Shown here piece after piece: positions 22,484 through 33,848 of a DNA stretch of 64,000 bases. The stretch covers positions 77,866,583 through 77,930,582 of the forward strand of contig OX638130.1 of assembly GCA_951804985.1 (NCBI GenBank). The letters are read 5' to 3'. The notes below the pieces were generated by a model. The model had not been told where the DNA came from and searched no databases. It saw nothing but the letters and a program-made list of their open reading frames with translations. A program made the translations under genes and the position numbers. Source of the DNA: Dryomyza anilis. Lineage: Eukaryota > Arthropoda > Insecta > Diptera > Dryomyzidae. How positions within the stretch are numbered: position 1 is the stretch's first letter; each line of letters begins with the position of its first letter.

Positions 22484-24598
22484 CTACACACATAGAAAAT
22501 TATTGGTGAAATTTGAAAATAAATATTATCAGTTTATTAAAATCTACAAACGACAATATTATTTTTAATTTTAAAAGTAAAATTATTAATTTTCATTTAG
22601 AATTTAAAAAAATAGTTAGACACCCTGTTTTTAATTTTTATTTTGACATTTTTTGTTTCAATTTTGGAAATATTCAAATTTATCGCGCGTTGTTGTGTGG
22701 ACGTGCAATCGGGCGACAACTTTAATCTGCATCCAGTACCCAGAGATTGCTCTCAACGGTCTTTTAAACAGATGGACATACGTTCGAAGAAACAAGTCGT
22801 TGGCAGAGTTCCACGTGATTAAAAATTTTCCGCGGCGGCTTATACCCTTTTTTTATCAGCTAGACGACTATCCGGCTGTAAGCCGATCATTTTTATCGGC
22901 TAAAAACGGCTGAAAATCGGCTAAAAAATGAAATCAGTTTTTAACACTCCGCAGCATAAAATGTGAAAACCCCAGCACATGCCTGATTATTCCTGCCCAT
23001 GTCTGAAAATAAACTGAACTCTTCCCTTCCAATTATACAAATGTTCGCCAATTCATGTATGAAATTTCATAATATTTTTTTTTAATTTCATCGAAGAATT
23101 GAGGTCTTAAATTTCCAAAGAATTGTTAAAAGGCATAATAATTGGCAACAAATCAGACTTGAACAATTCTTAAAATTCATCTCTGAATTAAGTTTTCAGT
23201 TCTGTTCTGAAAAATATCAAAACTTCAGAACTGAATTCAGTACTGAGGAGTCATAATGAATAATACATATAATTTAATAATTAAGTATGCTCTGATTTGT
23301 TCATTCCTAAATATTCAGGATTTTATTCAACCATAAATTCTTCAGTGATAAGCAATTTTCTGCTAGGACATTCTCTACTTTAAGACTATTTTGTCAGTGT
23401 TAAATAAAATTAAATAAATATACAATTTTGTAACAAAATTTTACAGAAATGGTTCATTCTTACTCAAAGAAATTAACAGTGGTATTAAAATGTATTGAGG
23501 AATCAATAAGTATCAATTTATACTTGTTATTAATAAAAAGGTATATTTTTAAAAGAATATATAAAAAAAGTGATTTTGGTTCGAACATTTTTTCATTTAA
23601 TTTTTATTTTATGGAAGAAAAATATTTGTTGGAAAAGTGGGCAGTGATAATATAGTCTATTTAATTCTTAAAGTTCAAATTAAAAACGTTTTATATTAAA
23701 ATATATTTTATATTTTTTTATTTGATCGAAAAAATATTGTTTTTAGTCATTTTTTCATGTTTTTTAACAATTAAGAAGAAATAAACTGAGAAATTTCAGA
23801 ACAGAAAAAGAGAAGGCAAAAACGAGATAATCTTAATGTTTTTTTTTATTATATTTTTTCAACTTAAATATTGTTGCATTAACGACATAAAATATAATTC
23901 GATAAAACCCTTTTACCACCAAAAATAAAAATTATATATTTTTATGGATATTCTAATGGAATTCCAAAGCGTCCAGTTTCAAGAGTATTCGTATACGAAT
24001 ATTAGTTATGACTAACAATAAGTATTTCTGGCAGCGTATATGCATTTACCAGAAGTAATCGATAGCTTCCCACAAGTACTTTATAAACATTTCTTTATTA
24101 GAGTGTAGAAAACCAAAAGGCGTGTTTTTTGGTATACTTATTAATATAACAATAGTTTATCCTATAAAAACTTATGCCGAGCTCTCTCACAACTGCGTGT
24201 TCTAATTGTACTCAGTGGTGAGACCTACAGTTTAATGCTGAATCCGAACGGCGGTTGAGAGCTTTTCATAAGCAATGTTTTACTCTCGTAGGTTTGCAAT
24301 TTACTGCCGAGATGTAGCGCGGTATAGGAAAATGTTTTTTATAAAAATATGTTGTTAGAAGGGTGTTTGTATTTATTTCATTGTTGTTGCCTTTTCAATT
24401 TTAAATTAAAAATGTCATTAAAAGCAAAAACAAAACTAACAATAAAATTATTGAAAGCTAACATTTTATTATCAATACTTGTTTGATAATTTTATTGTTG
24501 TATCGGACAATAATTTGAAAATAATAATTGTGGAGCTATTTTAACATAAAATATTTTTAAATTATTGACGGATTCAACAATAATTTTCTATGTGTGTA
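22484..24598. mobile_element. TIR element W, long copy
   Basis: Left CTACACACATAGAAAATTAT and right inverted ATAATTTTCTATGTGTGTA, 2.1 kb apart. The same type of terminus bounds 61936-62759. A GC-richer island at about 22690-22850 is coding-like (NLHPVPRDCSQRSF) but was not recognised. The rest is AT-rich, with CAATAATTTTATTGTT subrepeats near the right end. No transposase or clear target duplication. Confidence 0.6.
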
Positions 24599-25049
24599 TG
24601 CTCAGGTCTGAATGACGCATTTTTATCAGAAAATGTATATTTCTACAGTCTTTTCTGAATGAAACTTGAGCGCTCAGGCTAAAGATTGTGAAAACAGTCT
24701 TTTCGGAGATCCTGCGTTGGCTGGGAAATTACGAACGAACGCAGCAGTGGTTAAACTCAACTCTATGATTTGAAAGTAATGATAGATTTCAAAACATTCG
24801 CAAGTGAATATTAAGGCCCATTCATATCAGACAGTACGTTGCGTATCATGCACGTAGCGTATCATGCACGACAAATATTCTTCAGTACATTTTATATGAG
24901 AGTGTTCATATCATGAGTTTTGGGTCTGTTCATGCACGTATCGTATCATGCAAAATATTTTTGCAGGAGCCTGCCGCATGCATTGTTGTAGAAATATGAA
25001 ATATTTAGTGCTTTTTCTTGTTTTTATTACAATATTTTTGATATTGTAG

Positions 25050-25480
25050 TATTTTTTAATTATTTTTTTTACAAATTAAATAAAATATATATGAAGGTCT
25101 TGGGTGCACAATGTAATCTTTTTCATCAATAAACAATTGCAACAAGATCGCAGCCCAAATTGAATCCAAACGGCAGCATCAACTCGCCATCGAAATGGCG
25201 ACACATGAAATGGTGGCACACGAAACCCGACGATGCCACTCCAAATGTGCCCATAACTACTACGCTGTAGCCAAGATGAAAGTTGAAGGTACATGGATGG
25301 AGACACACGCAATTTTAGTAGGACTTAATGGAAATGGTGGTCTCGCATAATACTGTTCTCCAGCATTGATAAATTGTGAAAAGGTCAGCTAGGCGACGCA
25401 CACATAGTGTTGTATATCTTTTCAACTTACAATCGTGTTTATTTAACCCATGTATCATTTATAGATTATAATAAATGTAA
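25050..25480. other. Unassigned GC-richer island inside the second Pack-type element
   Basis: About 25105-25325 is clearly richer in GC than its surroundings and open for some 45 codons in one forward frame (QPKLNPNGSINSPSKWRHMK …) as well as on the minus strand. No family was recognised. By analogy with the aminopeptidase and MIC26/27 fragments it may be another captured host segment. Confidence 0.25.
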
Positions 25481-25485
25481 CGTAT

Positions 25486-27445
25486 GTGAAGTTAACAACT
25501 CCGTGTCAACAACGAAACGGGTGGAATCAACATCTGCCACCAAAAGTAGGCAGATCTGAATTTCACTCCGTTCCCGCCCCGTTCTATGAAATTTCAAACG
25601 TCAGTGCGCAGAGTTGCCATATTAATAATCTTGATTTTGCCATTGTAATAATCGATAAAGATATGATTATTTCATTATTATTTAATGCTTTTGTAAAACG
25701 AATTAAAACCTCTTTGTTTGTATGCGCATTGCTGTGAAAATCCTTAAAATGAAAAATCCTCTATAGTTGTTGAAATATATTATTGGATATTTCACAAAAT
25801 AAAAAATATAATAAAATATAAAAAGTTTATAATTTTCTACAATTTCTACAGTTTGGAAAACGTTTCATACTGGTATTTTACCAGTAACATTTTAATTCCG
25901 GAACGGTAATCGTTCATTGCCATCATTTTGGTAACAGTTACGACATTTCATATAAAACAGTATGAAACGAATAAAAGTAAATGTACAATACCTGGAAAAA
26001 TTAATACATGGAACTATTAATACATACACCAAATGGTCGTATTATTAAGTACTTGATGATACATTTTCTTCTGAGTATAATAATAAAAAAAAGAAAAACC
26101 TAAAATAATTTTTACTAAAAACATAAACTGTATTTGCTATCAAGTATTTTTTCCAAAAACCCAATTATATTTTTAAGATATTCAAACGATATCGTAATTA
26201 TGACATAATGCACAAAAAATCAAATTTTTATTTGTTTATAATTTTCATTTTTAATAATTTTTAAGCAGAGATTTGGAGGAATATTTATACAAATCTTCTG
26301 TATTGTTTTCATGAAAACGACCCATGCGGGTAATAAATTCTCAGGTGATATTTTATATTATATTGATTTTACGATATTAAAACCATTTTCTGCATTTGCG
26401 TTTATATGGACTAAAAATTGTTGAAGTAATTTTGATAAACACTAAACATACAATAGTTTTGCAGAAAAAAAATTACACAATTTTTTTATGACATTAAAAA
26501 GTATAATAAAATGTGTCGTTGAGTTCAAAAAGGCTTAACCCATTTTTGGAAAAAAAAAAATTTACTAGGCCAGAATTCGTATTCTAGAACTGGTATTACA
26601 TATATTGTATTTTTAAAATTTCAGAATTTAACGTTTTTAACCACATTTTAATAAGTATGTTATTTGATATACATTAAAACATAGAAGTTTGCATCAAAAA
26701 TTTCCAAAAATTCATGATTTGAAAAATTGTTCGAAATAAATTGGGACATCTACATTTTTTTGCAAGTATTAGATATTTTGGAAAATGTGCCACATTATTA
26801 TTATTGTTAGCTCAATTAAATGACACTTCGAGTTGATCTACTCAATTTTTTGACTTTTTTCTCTTTCTGTGAAATTAGCTTTCTGTTGGTTGCTATCTTT
26901 TGCCTGTAAGATATCGATATAACTTCATACTATTATAAGAAAGGATTTTTTTACTGCAAGATAATATTTTTGACTGAAAATATTGGGCAAAGTCTAAACA
27001 AACTATATCTAAAATATTACATCATTTGTCATTTTTACTTCCTGAGATGAAATATCCTTTGAACTGTTTCTGCGGAATACAAAAGCGTTTTTCATTTTCG
27101 AATTTTATAAATTTAAATTTAATCTAAATTCAAAATCTTTAAATATGTTGATATCACTATTATTAATAATCCAAGTACATTCTGTTTTACTGTTTGAAAT
27201 TTAATATAGTTTGACAACAACATTTTTCAATTTTTCCCTTTATCACTATTTAGAGAGGCCTCTATGATTGAAATAATATAATAAAATTAGTGAATATTCA
27301 AAATACATAGGTAATAAATTCGTCATACATACTGTCTAAAGACGACGGATACTCAAATACTTCAATCACGTATACGTATCGCTATAGCGATTCGTACCGC
27401 TACAGAACTTTTATATGATTGCCATCGAATTACAGTAGGCGATAG

Positions 27446-27522
<77 letters not shown>

Positions 27523-27546
27523 CATGTATATATATATATATATAGG

Positions 27547-27580
<34 letters not shown>

Positions 27581-27833
27581 AAATATTCTTGAAACTCTTT
27601 AAATTTGCGGGTAGTATAATTTTATTTGATTCTAAATTACACAAAAAATACACAAAAAATACAAAGGAGATCAAAAATGTACTGTTTTTGTGGAATTACA
27701 CAAAAAGTGGCAACACTGACACAACTACATTTCTTTACAAAGAGAACGAAGTGAAAATCAGATCTGCCTACTTTTGGTGGCAGATGTTGATTCCACCCGT
27801 TCCTGTTGTTGACTCCGTGTTGTTAACTTCACG
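25486..27833. mobile_element. Nested TIR element, 2.35 kb
   Basis: The arms 25486-25573 and 27743-27833 are inverted repeats of about 88 bp with high identity (GTGGAATCAACATCTGCCAC, AGTAGGCAGATCTGA). Weaker similarity extends inward (GTCAGTG … GTTGCCA). The body is AT-rich with no transposase frame and includes a (TA)n tract at 27450-27580. Confidence 0.8.
27450..27580. repeat. (TA)n microsatellite, compound
   Basis: Pure TA broken by AAGCATG and GGTAAT interruptions. Confidence 0.95.
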
Positions 27834-27859
27834 CATATATAAATGTAACAAATAAATTA

Positions 27860-28053
27860 ATTTAATGAGAAATTTATTTTATTCTAAGTAGATGTACAAC
27901 AAAAACTCTAGCAAGCAGATTCTTGATCGAAATTATGTTGTATATGTAGAGGCCAAGTTGGCAACAACACTAAATTTGGCGCACAAGACCTCTGGCGGTA
28001 AAATGAAGCCAGAGCGGTAGACTTGGCTACGATAAAATGGAAATGTTTAATAT
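27860..28053 (+). other. Unassigned coding-like segment left of the solo LTR
   Basis: One frame is open with plausible codon use (LDRNYVVYVEAKLATTLNLA … SGGKMKPE), then stops accumulate. The sequence past the LTR (28577-28920) also has coding texture. The two may once have been contiguous, since the LTR is flanked by an ATAT duplication. The product is not recognised. Confidence 0.25.
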
Positions 28054-28573
28054 TGTTACGAAAAGATGTAATTTGCCCCACTGTGCAAGCATTCAACAAT
28101 AATTAATTAGACGCAAGACAATTCAGCGCACTAAGCATGTGTTAGAAAGAGACGGAAGATTATTCAGCACTGAGGCAGTGTGCGAGAAAGAGAGGGAAGA
28201 TCAGCGCATTAAAACACATGAGTGCGTATGAGACACCAATAGCATGCGTCATTCACGAAACGAGTAGAAGGTTCTCGAAACAAGTCGAAACTTGTCGAAA
28301 CGTGTCGAACTGATGCATGCAGTATATAAGGGAGGCGCATCAGAGGTACAGCACTTCAGTAGTGATTGTAAAGTGGTCGAATGCATCTCGTGTGATAAAA
28401 GTCAAGTTAAATAGTGGACATGCAGCAGTTGTTTGAATTTGTTATTAGTAAAGTTGTTTATTAAAGTGAATTAATAAAGTTATTTGTTATAATTTAAACC
28501 AAACATAAGACTGTTTTATTTTGTACACAATCCAGAGATACGAACTCGTCGAACAGACTTAATATTCGTAACA
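28054..28573 (+). mobile_element. Solo LTR of the element B family
   Basis: 520 bp beginning TGTTACGAAAAGATG and ending TTCGTAACA, flanked by ATAT on both sides (28050-28053 and 28574-28577). It matches the LTRs at 17134 and 20147 in opposite orientation. Its promoter is readable: TATATAAGG at about 28323 followed by GGTACAGCACTTCAGT. Recombination between the two LTRs of a full element is the usual origin. Confidence 0.92.
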
Positions 28574-28576
28574 ATA

Positions 28577-29379
28577 TGTTGAGTAAAGTGGTCTCGGAGG
28601 TTCCGATCTAGTTCCGAAGACTGGCGACGGTCTTCAAGATTGGTATATCCAGATGATTTCAATATATGGTGATAGGATGATGATGTGTTGTGGTGTAATG
28701 ACACCGGAGATCGCACTTTGATTCCATCAGTTTTTCGAGGATTTCATCAAATATCTCACAGCAGACGGTTTCTCCACCTGAATTCTCCAATTCAGCATCT
28801 GCTAGGGTCCAATATTGTCAGCGCCGACAATGAAGCATTATGGATATTCCACGAAAAGTGGACCACTTTAATGAAACATGGCTTCCATGCTGCATTGCTC
28901 TCTTTAACCATCTTGTAGCAATTTGTAGAATCAAAATACATTTGTTATTCAATTTTAATTATGTTGACAGTAAACAAAAGTGTTGGCGGTTTATGAAAAA
29001 TGTATAAGTAGAGTTTATATTTTACAACCCTGAGTGCGTATGCATGATCCCAATAAGCAATGAGTTTAAGGTTTGACCAATTTTGAGAATTTTATTTTAA
29101 AACCAGTGTGGATGTAATGTCATGATCATGCCGAAGAAATGAATGTAATTCCAACGTTGGTTTTCGAAGTTAAAAAAAAACTTGACACGAAATTCACTAC
29201 TCAAAATTACTCTGTGGCAACCCAGTGACGTGATAATATAAATGTCCACAAGAAAATTTTCATTTTTTTCACCACTACATTTGTGCCACTGCATTTGCAC
29301 AATCAGTAAGATCATCGCTTGAATTAGCAAACAGACAAATCAATTAATATATAAGTGCAGGTCCAAACACGAAAGTCAT
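28577..29379. other. Interior of the second Pack-type element, no assigned gene
   Basis: 28590-28915 has moderate GC and short open stretches on both strands without a recognised family. 28920-29379 is AT-rich. The sequence AATGAAACATGGCTTCCATG near 28870 is not part of any repeat noticed elsewhere. Confidence 0.3.
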
Positions 29380-29640
29380 CCCGAGAATTCTACCGCTCGG
29401 AAAATGCACGATGAGCTGATATACAATGTAAGTGCCCAGGGTTTACAAATACGTTTATGAAATATTGATGTATTTTCATTCATACGCAGACAACATTGAT
29501 ATGTTACGTGAACCTGGAAATGTTATGGCACAATTCGATTCACTGGTTTGATCTTCGAGGCACGTCGTGGATTTTACAAGAAGTTCCAGTACACTGCCAC
29601 CGGTGTAGGAGCTGTTGCAGCTGTAGAACATACTTTAATT
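29380..29640 (+). pseudogene. Captured fragment resembling a MICOS MIC26/MIC27 (apolipoprotein O-like) gene, with intron
   Basis: A short exon end is followed by GTAAGT at 29428, an intron of about 60 bp and a TTCATACGCAG acceptor at 29489. The next exon reads NIDMLREPGNVMA and then, in another frame, GTIRFTGLIFEARRGFYKKF and QYTATGVGAVAAV. That pattern (a Gly-rich segment, Arg/Lys turn, second Gly-rich membrane segment) is that of the apolipoprotein O/MIC26-27 family of mitochondrial inner-membrane proteins. A TGA and a frameshift break it. The intron shows that genomic DNA, not mRNA, was captured. Assignment is from memory of the family pattern, hence modest confidence. Confidence 0.4.
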
Positions 29641-30094
29641 CCTTTTAATGTATGGTATTATAACTTATATGCGTTTTATTTTATTTTATATTTAAACCTT
29701 TAATGAGGGAAATATATGCGCTTGAATTCAAGTGTAATTTGAAGGTCGAATCACATTTTATTGACAACATATGTTGTTATTTTATTACAACAAAGTTAAA
29801 CCTGGAATGTATATTGAATGTCGGAATTCAAGTTTAGGTAAAGGCTAGATTCAATTGGATAAAAAGCTACCAGTTTTACTGGAGAACGCTATGGTTTTCA
29901 AGCTTACAATTATAAATAGTTGAACGCTTTTCTCCAGTGACTTTTGCGATATCCATGTTCAATATACATTCGATAATCACTTAATATCCAGGTTTTTGGT
30001 TTATTGGTATGCTGATATGAACGCCTTTGCATGAACGTGCATGATACGCTACGTGCATGATACGCAACGTGCTGTCTGATATGAATGGACCTTA

Positions 30095-30269
30095 AAGTGC
30101 AATGGCATATTGCGTATTGATATAAATCGCCACCTGAGAATTTGTTTGGCTCAAACGCCATTTTTGGCTGTATTGTATATAAATGACTTATATATTCTCT
30201 TTCTAGTGCCGTTATCCGTTTTTCGATATCTTGTATCAAATTTGAGATATTCAGCATCGACTTTCCCAA
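30095..30269 (-). other. Open reading fragment between two elements, unassigned
   Basis: Minus-strand frame SMLNISNLIQDIEKRITALE … LSGGDLYQYA-like (FEPNKFSGGDLYQY) of about 58 codons, without a stop. It is cut by the foldback end at 30267 and by the TIR at 30092. It is heptad-like, perhaps a coiled coil, and could be a bit of host exon left between insertions. No homologue recognised. Confidence 0.3.
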
Positions 30270-31703
30270 GTAACAATTCCTACCAGTTTCCTACCAGTAT
30301 CTAGCCAGTATAACTATTCACTTGTCTAGTTTCTGGCAAGTAAACTTACCAGTTACTCGCAAGCGATGTCACGCACTTTCGTACCAGAAACTAGCCAGTA
30401 AAACTCTTCGGTTTCTGGGCGGTAAACTAGCCAGTAACTGGTCAAATACTGGTCAAAAACTGGCCAACAACTGGTCAAAAACTTGTCAAAAACTGGTTAG
30501 AACCCTACCAGTTACTGGCAAGCGATGTCGCGCACTTTTCTACCAGAAACTAGCCAGTAAAACTCTTCGGTTTCTGGGCGGTAAACTAGCCAGTAACTGG
30601 ACAAATACTGGTCAAAAACTGGCCAAAAACTTGCCAAAAACTGGCCAAAAACTAGTCAAAAACTGGCCAAAAACTGGCCAAAAACTTGTCAAAAACTGGC
30701 CAAAAACTTGCCAAAAACTGGCCAAAAACTTGCCAAAAACTGGCCAAAAACTTCCAAGAAACTGGCCAATAACTATCAAGAAACTCGACATGTAAAAAGT
30801 AAATAAAATAATGTCAAAAATAAATTTTATTTTTTTAATTTACAATGGTCAATAACAGACCAATAGTACAGGACTTGGCGATTTCCGATTGTCCGACATC
30901 TCCACTTCGATGATCTGCGGCAAAAAAACATGTTTTAAGATTGCAAAAAAAAAAAAGAAAAAATGAACCTTAGAAGATTTTGCAGCAACTCACACAAGAG
31001 ATTTAAATTGTTTTGTTTGATCTTTTCTTTTGTCACATAAGACATACAAAAAATTGTTGCTTCATACTTCATATTCAATATTTATTAGCAAAGTAAGTGC
31101 ACGTCACCCTTTCAAGTAACTCACCAGTATTGACTAGTTTTACTGGCAGTTGTTGAAAAGTTTTACTGGTAGGGACTACTCTCCAAATCCCTACCAGTAA
31201 CCGACCAGTTTTTGACTAGTTTTACTGGTAGGAGACCAGTTTTTGGCCAGTTTTTGACAAGTTTCACTGGTAGGGATTACTCTTCAAATCCCTACCAGTA
31301 ACTGACCAGTTTTTTACTAGTTTCACTGGTAGGAGACCAGGTTTTGGCCAGTTTTTGACAAGTTTTACTGGTAGGGACTACTCTTCAAATCCCTACCAGT
31401 AACCGACCAGTTTTTGACTAGTTTTACTGGTAGGAGACCGGTTTTTGGCCAGTTTTTGACAAGTTTTACTGGTAGGGATTACTCTTCAAATCCCTACCAG
31501 TAACTGCCCAGTTTTTGACTAGTTTCACTGGTAGGAGACCAGTTTTTGGCCAGTTTTTTACAAGTTTTACTGGTAGTGATTACTCTTCAAATCCCTACCA
31601 GTAACCTACCAGTTTTTGACTAGTTTTTACTGGCGTGTATATACTCTTCAAAATCCTACCAGAAACTTAGCAGTATTTAAGCTGCCTAGTAAATTGTTGC
31701 TCG
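30267..31703. mobile_element. Foldback element made of an inverted ACTGGCCAAAA minisatellite
   Basis: The left arm (30267-30790) consists of tandem AACTGGCCAAAAACTTGCCA units plus two copies of an 80-bp higher-order block. The right arm (31110-31703) carries the inverted motif in about five ~100-bp units, each with GGTAGGGA(C/T)TACTC, CAAATCCCTACCAGTAAC and TTTTGGCCAGTTTTTGAC. The ends are AGTAACAATT and, inverted, AATTGTTGCT. The centre is AT-rich and non-coding. The 157-residue frame at 30322-30795 is the minisatellite translated. No target duplication was established. Confidence 0.8.
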
Positions 31704-32038
31704 TGTTGCTTCAAATCGCAAATTTGCTGCTATTTTAGCGCAAATGCAAATTTTGTTAATCGTTTTTCTCGAAATCGACTCAATGGCGTATGAGCCACAC
31801 TAATTCTCAGGTGACTATATATTTACATTTCATGAATTGTTTTTGTTTATTCATTATGTTTTTTTTAATTAGTAATCAAAAATATATATTTTGTGGCAAC
31901 CCTGATCACTACTCAGAATATATGGATCCCCCTGTAGTGATTTTTGTTTTTTATATATGTTGAAAAGAATTCGCGGGCAAAGTATCCGAAATATTGTTAC
32001 TAATTATAATTATTAATGCAATTAATTAGTGTTTTTTA
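31704..32038 (+). promoter_or_regulatory. Upstream region of the ATM-type gene, no clear motif
   Basis: AT-rich with no clear TATA box or initiator that I would trust, and no other gene. It includes TTTTGTGGCAACCCTGATCAC and a short leader TAATTAGTGTTTTTTAATG into the start codon. A foldback element ends only about 335 bp upstream of the ATG, so the promoter is either compact or displaced by insertions. Confidence 0.3.
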
Positions 32039-32940
32039 ATGTCTACATTAATAAATGAATTAAATACGCTCTGCGCGGAAATTCGTTCAGATAAGGTAAC
32101 AAGTCGAACGAAGGCAGCGGATCGTATGGACTACCTTCTTACGAATTCTAAAGAGGAACTAATAACATTATATCGGAACAAAAATATCAATATTGAAGTG
32201 ACATGGACTGAACTCTTTAATAGCGCTATTAATGGCACACTAAGGGTAGTACTTTAATTTTAAGAATTTAGAGATAGAGTACTTTTATCTATAACTATAG
32301 TTAATTTACATATAATTTTTTAAAATAATTACAGCATGCTGCCAAAATTGAGGAGTCCTCGGACTTGAAGAACATACAAACTCTAAGAAATAAAAACCAC
32401 ATATATGTTGCAATTGTTACTAAAATAATAGACTACAGTGTTGAAGGTTCGTCATTGATCAAATAATATTAAAGGAATTAACAACTTTTTCACAGACGAT
32501 AATAACTTTATTTCAAAATCAACATTGCTATCCGGTTTTTTCGAATCCTATGCAAAGAGAAGTGCCCTCATAAGTTTTGGATCTCTTTTCTTATACATAT
32601 TGGACACCGGTATTTATAAATGCAATGATAAAGTTTGTGATCTGAAAGTGAACGAGTTTAGCAGTGCGTAATATATCTACATAATTATTCGATTTTTTTA
32701 GTATTTTCTTATTCAGGAATAATGTCATACCTCTTTGAAGTCAATATCACAAATGATGATAATATGCAATTGGCTGTATTACGTACTATAAACAAAACAA
32801 TTGAATTATCGTCCACTCATGTTCAGTTAATCACTGATTTATTCGATTATTTTCCAACGATAAAGGATTATGTGACAAATGCAACTGATGATAGACGCAA
32901 AGCGGAAGTTATTAAACTATATAATTTGTTCGTCTCTCAG
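32039..32940 (+). CDS. tefu: ATM-type PI3K-related kinase, exons 1-4 (N-terminal TAN region)
   Basis: Exons 32039-32245, 32335-32446, 32496-32663 and 32717-32940 are separated by introns of 89, 49 and 53 bp with GT and AG ends (GGGTAGTA…TTACAG, AAGGTTCG…TCACAG, GCAGTGCG…TTCAG). Phases 0, 1, 1 and 0 join without a stop into 237 residues. The protein begins MSTLINELNTLCAEIRSDKV, and KAADRMDYLL fits the TAN motif at the N-terminus of ATM/Tel1 kinases. SAINGTLRHAAKIEE across the first splice supports the junction. ATM signals DNA double-strand breaks and protects telomeres in the nucleus. HEAT repeats and the kinase domain lie further downstream. A donor GTAAGG follows exon 4. Identity is by motif and exon structure; an uncharacterised helical-repeat protein is the alternative. 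Confidence 0.7.
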
Positions 32941-33583
32941 GTAAGGCTCATTCGAAGTGAGATTTACACTTGGTTGATTCGGACGGGGTATTATACTTAC
33001 ATATTCCAAAAATCTCTCGAACGCTCCTTAAGTGAAATTTATAGCTATCAATGACAATTGTTACCAATCGCAATTGTTTCAAACTTTTGGGTCTATAAAA
33101 AATTACAGAATACGAAATTATAACAATTGGGACTAAGCGCACTCCTTAAAAACTATGGTATGAAGCGGGTGAAATATTGTGTTCAGTTCGCAGTTTGCAA
33201 TAAAAAGCGCACTTTGTCATCGATTTGATTTTGTAACTTGTGACATAATAGGACTATACATTGCCTTTAAGTAATATGGGAACGCTATGAAATTGGAGTC
33301 ATAAAGGATACCAATTTTTGCGTGTTTAAAAGCCCTTATAAAAGTTTCTAATAAAAGTTTATCGTTTAAGATAGTTTCGAAGATCTCTAAAATATTACTC
33401 TAAAAGTGTCATATTTAGGGTTTATTTAGGATAGGCTGTAGAAGTATCGCGTGTACAGTGTTCAAATACGAGAACTGCACTTTGGATAAAAATTAAATCA
33501 ATGAACTTGTTTATTTTTATGCGCCGTGCCCTTGCGTCACAATTTAATGTTGTTTGTTTTTAGTCGACCTTAAAATAGAGTAC
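32941..33583. other. Start of the presumed giant intron, no gene
   Basis: Begins with the donor GTAAGGCTC. The frame stays open through the donor for about 37 more codons before a stop, which is chance. The remainder is AT-rich. AAATACGAGAACTGCACTTT at about 33461 recurs in altered form near 35650 (GGAAAACTGGACTTTGGATAA). Confidence 0.45.
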
Positions 33584-33795
33584 TGCAAAAACTAATTTGT
33601 CGGGCTCTAGGTCTATCAAATGAAATATGTATTTTGCACTGGTTTAAAAAAAAACAATAGCAGTAATTGACAAAAACCTAAAAACTTGTGGCCGACCGTA
33701 CAGCTGTTTCGGAAGCAGCCAAGCTTCCTCATCAGCGGTCTTGTATGCAGTTTGTGCTTAGCCAAACCTATAACATCACTTTATTTTAATTTTTG
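33584..33795. repeat. Dispersed repeat R, copy 1
   Basis: Shares about 210 bp with 55473-55690: ACTAATTTGTCGGGCT, GACCGTACAGCTGTTTCGG, AAGCAGCCAAGCTTCCT and AACCTATAACATCACTTT. It contains an A-rich stretch. Function unknown; it could be the end of a retroelement or a SINE-like unit. Confidence 0.75.
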
Positions 33796-33848
33796 TCAAT
33801 TACTGTTGTTGTGTTGCAGCAAGTTCGTATAGGCTGTAGATTCTCTAC

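Larger units (their letters stand above)
24814..30092. mobile_element. TA-flanked TIR element (Pack-type), copy 2, with nested insertions
   Basis: The left end (AGGCCCATTCATATCAGACA) is nearly identical over some 230 bp to 9685 onward. The right end keeps a long TIR with tandem CGTGCATGATACG motifs closing in GTCTGATATGAATGGACCT. TA flanks both sides (24812-24813 and 30093-30094). The interior contains a nested TIR element (25486-27833), a solo LTR (28054-28573) and a MIC26/27-like gene fragment (29380-29640). No transposase seen. Confidence 0.75.

Noticed and set aside
22653..22913. 86-residue plus-strand frame as a gene
   Set aside because: It lies in a TIR element, has no motif, and competing frames look equally plausible; only the GC-rich island is reported.
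30322..30795. 157-residue frame rich in NWPKTGQKLVK
   Set aside because: It is the ACTGGCCAAAA minisatellite of the foldback element; the period follows the DNA repeat and no unique protein sequence remains.
32941..33054. Continuation of the ATM-type frame past exon 4
   Set aside because: The GTAAGG donor at 32941 is strong, and the sequence beyond it has no family resemblance before the stop at about 33052.
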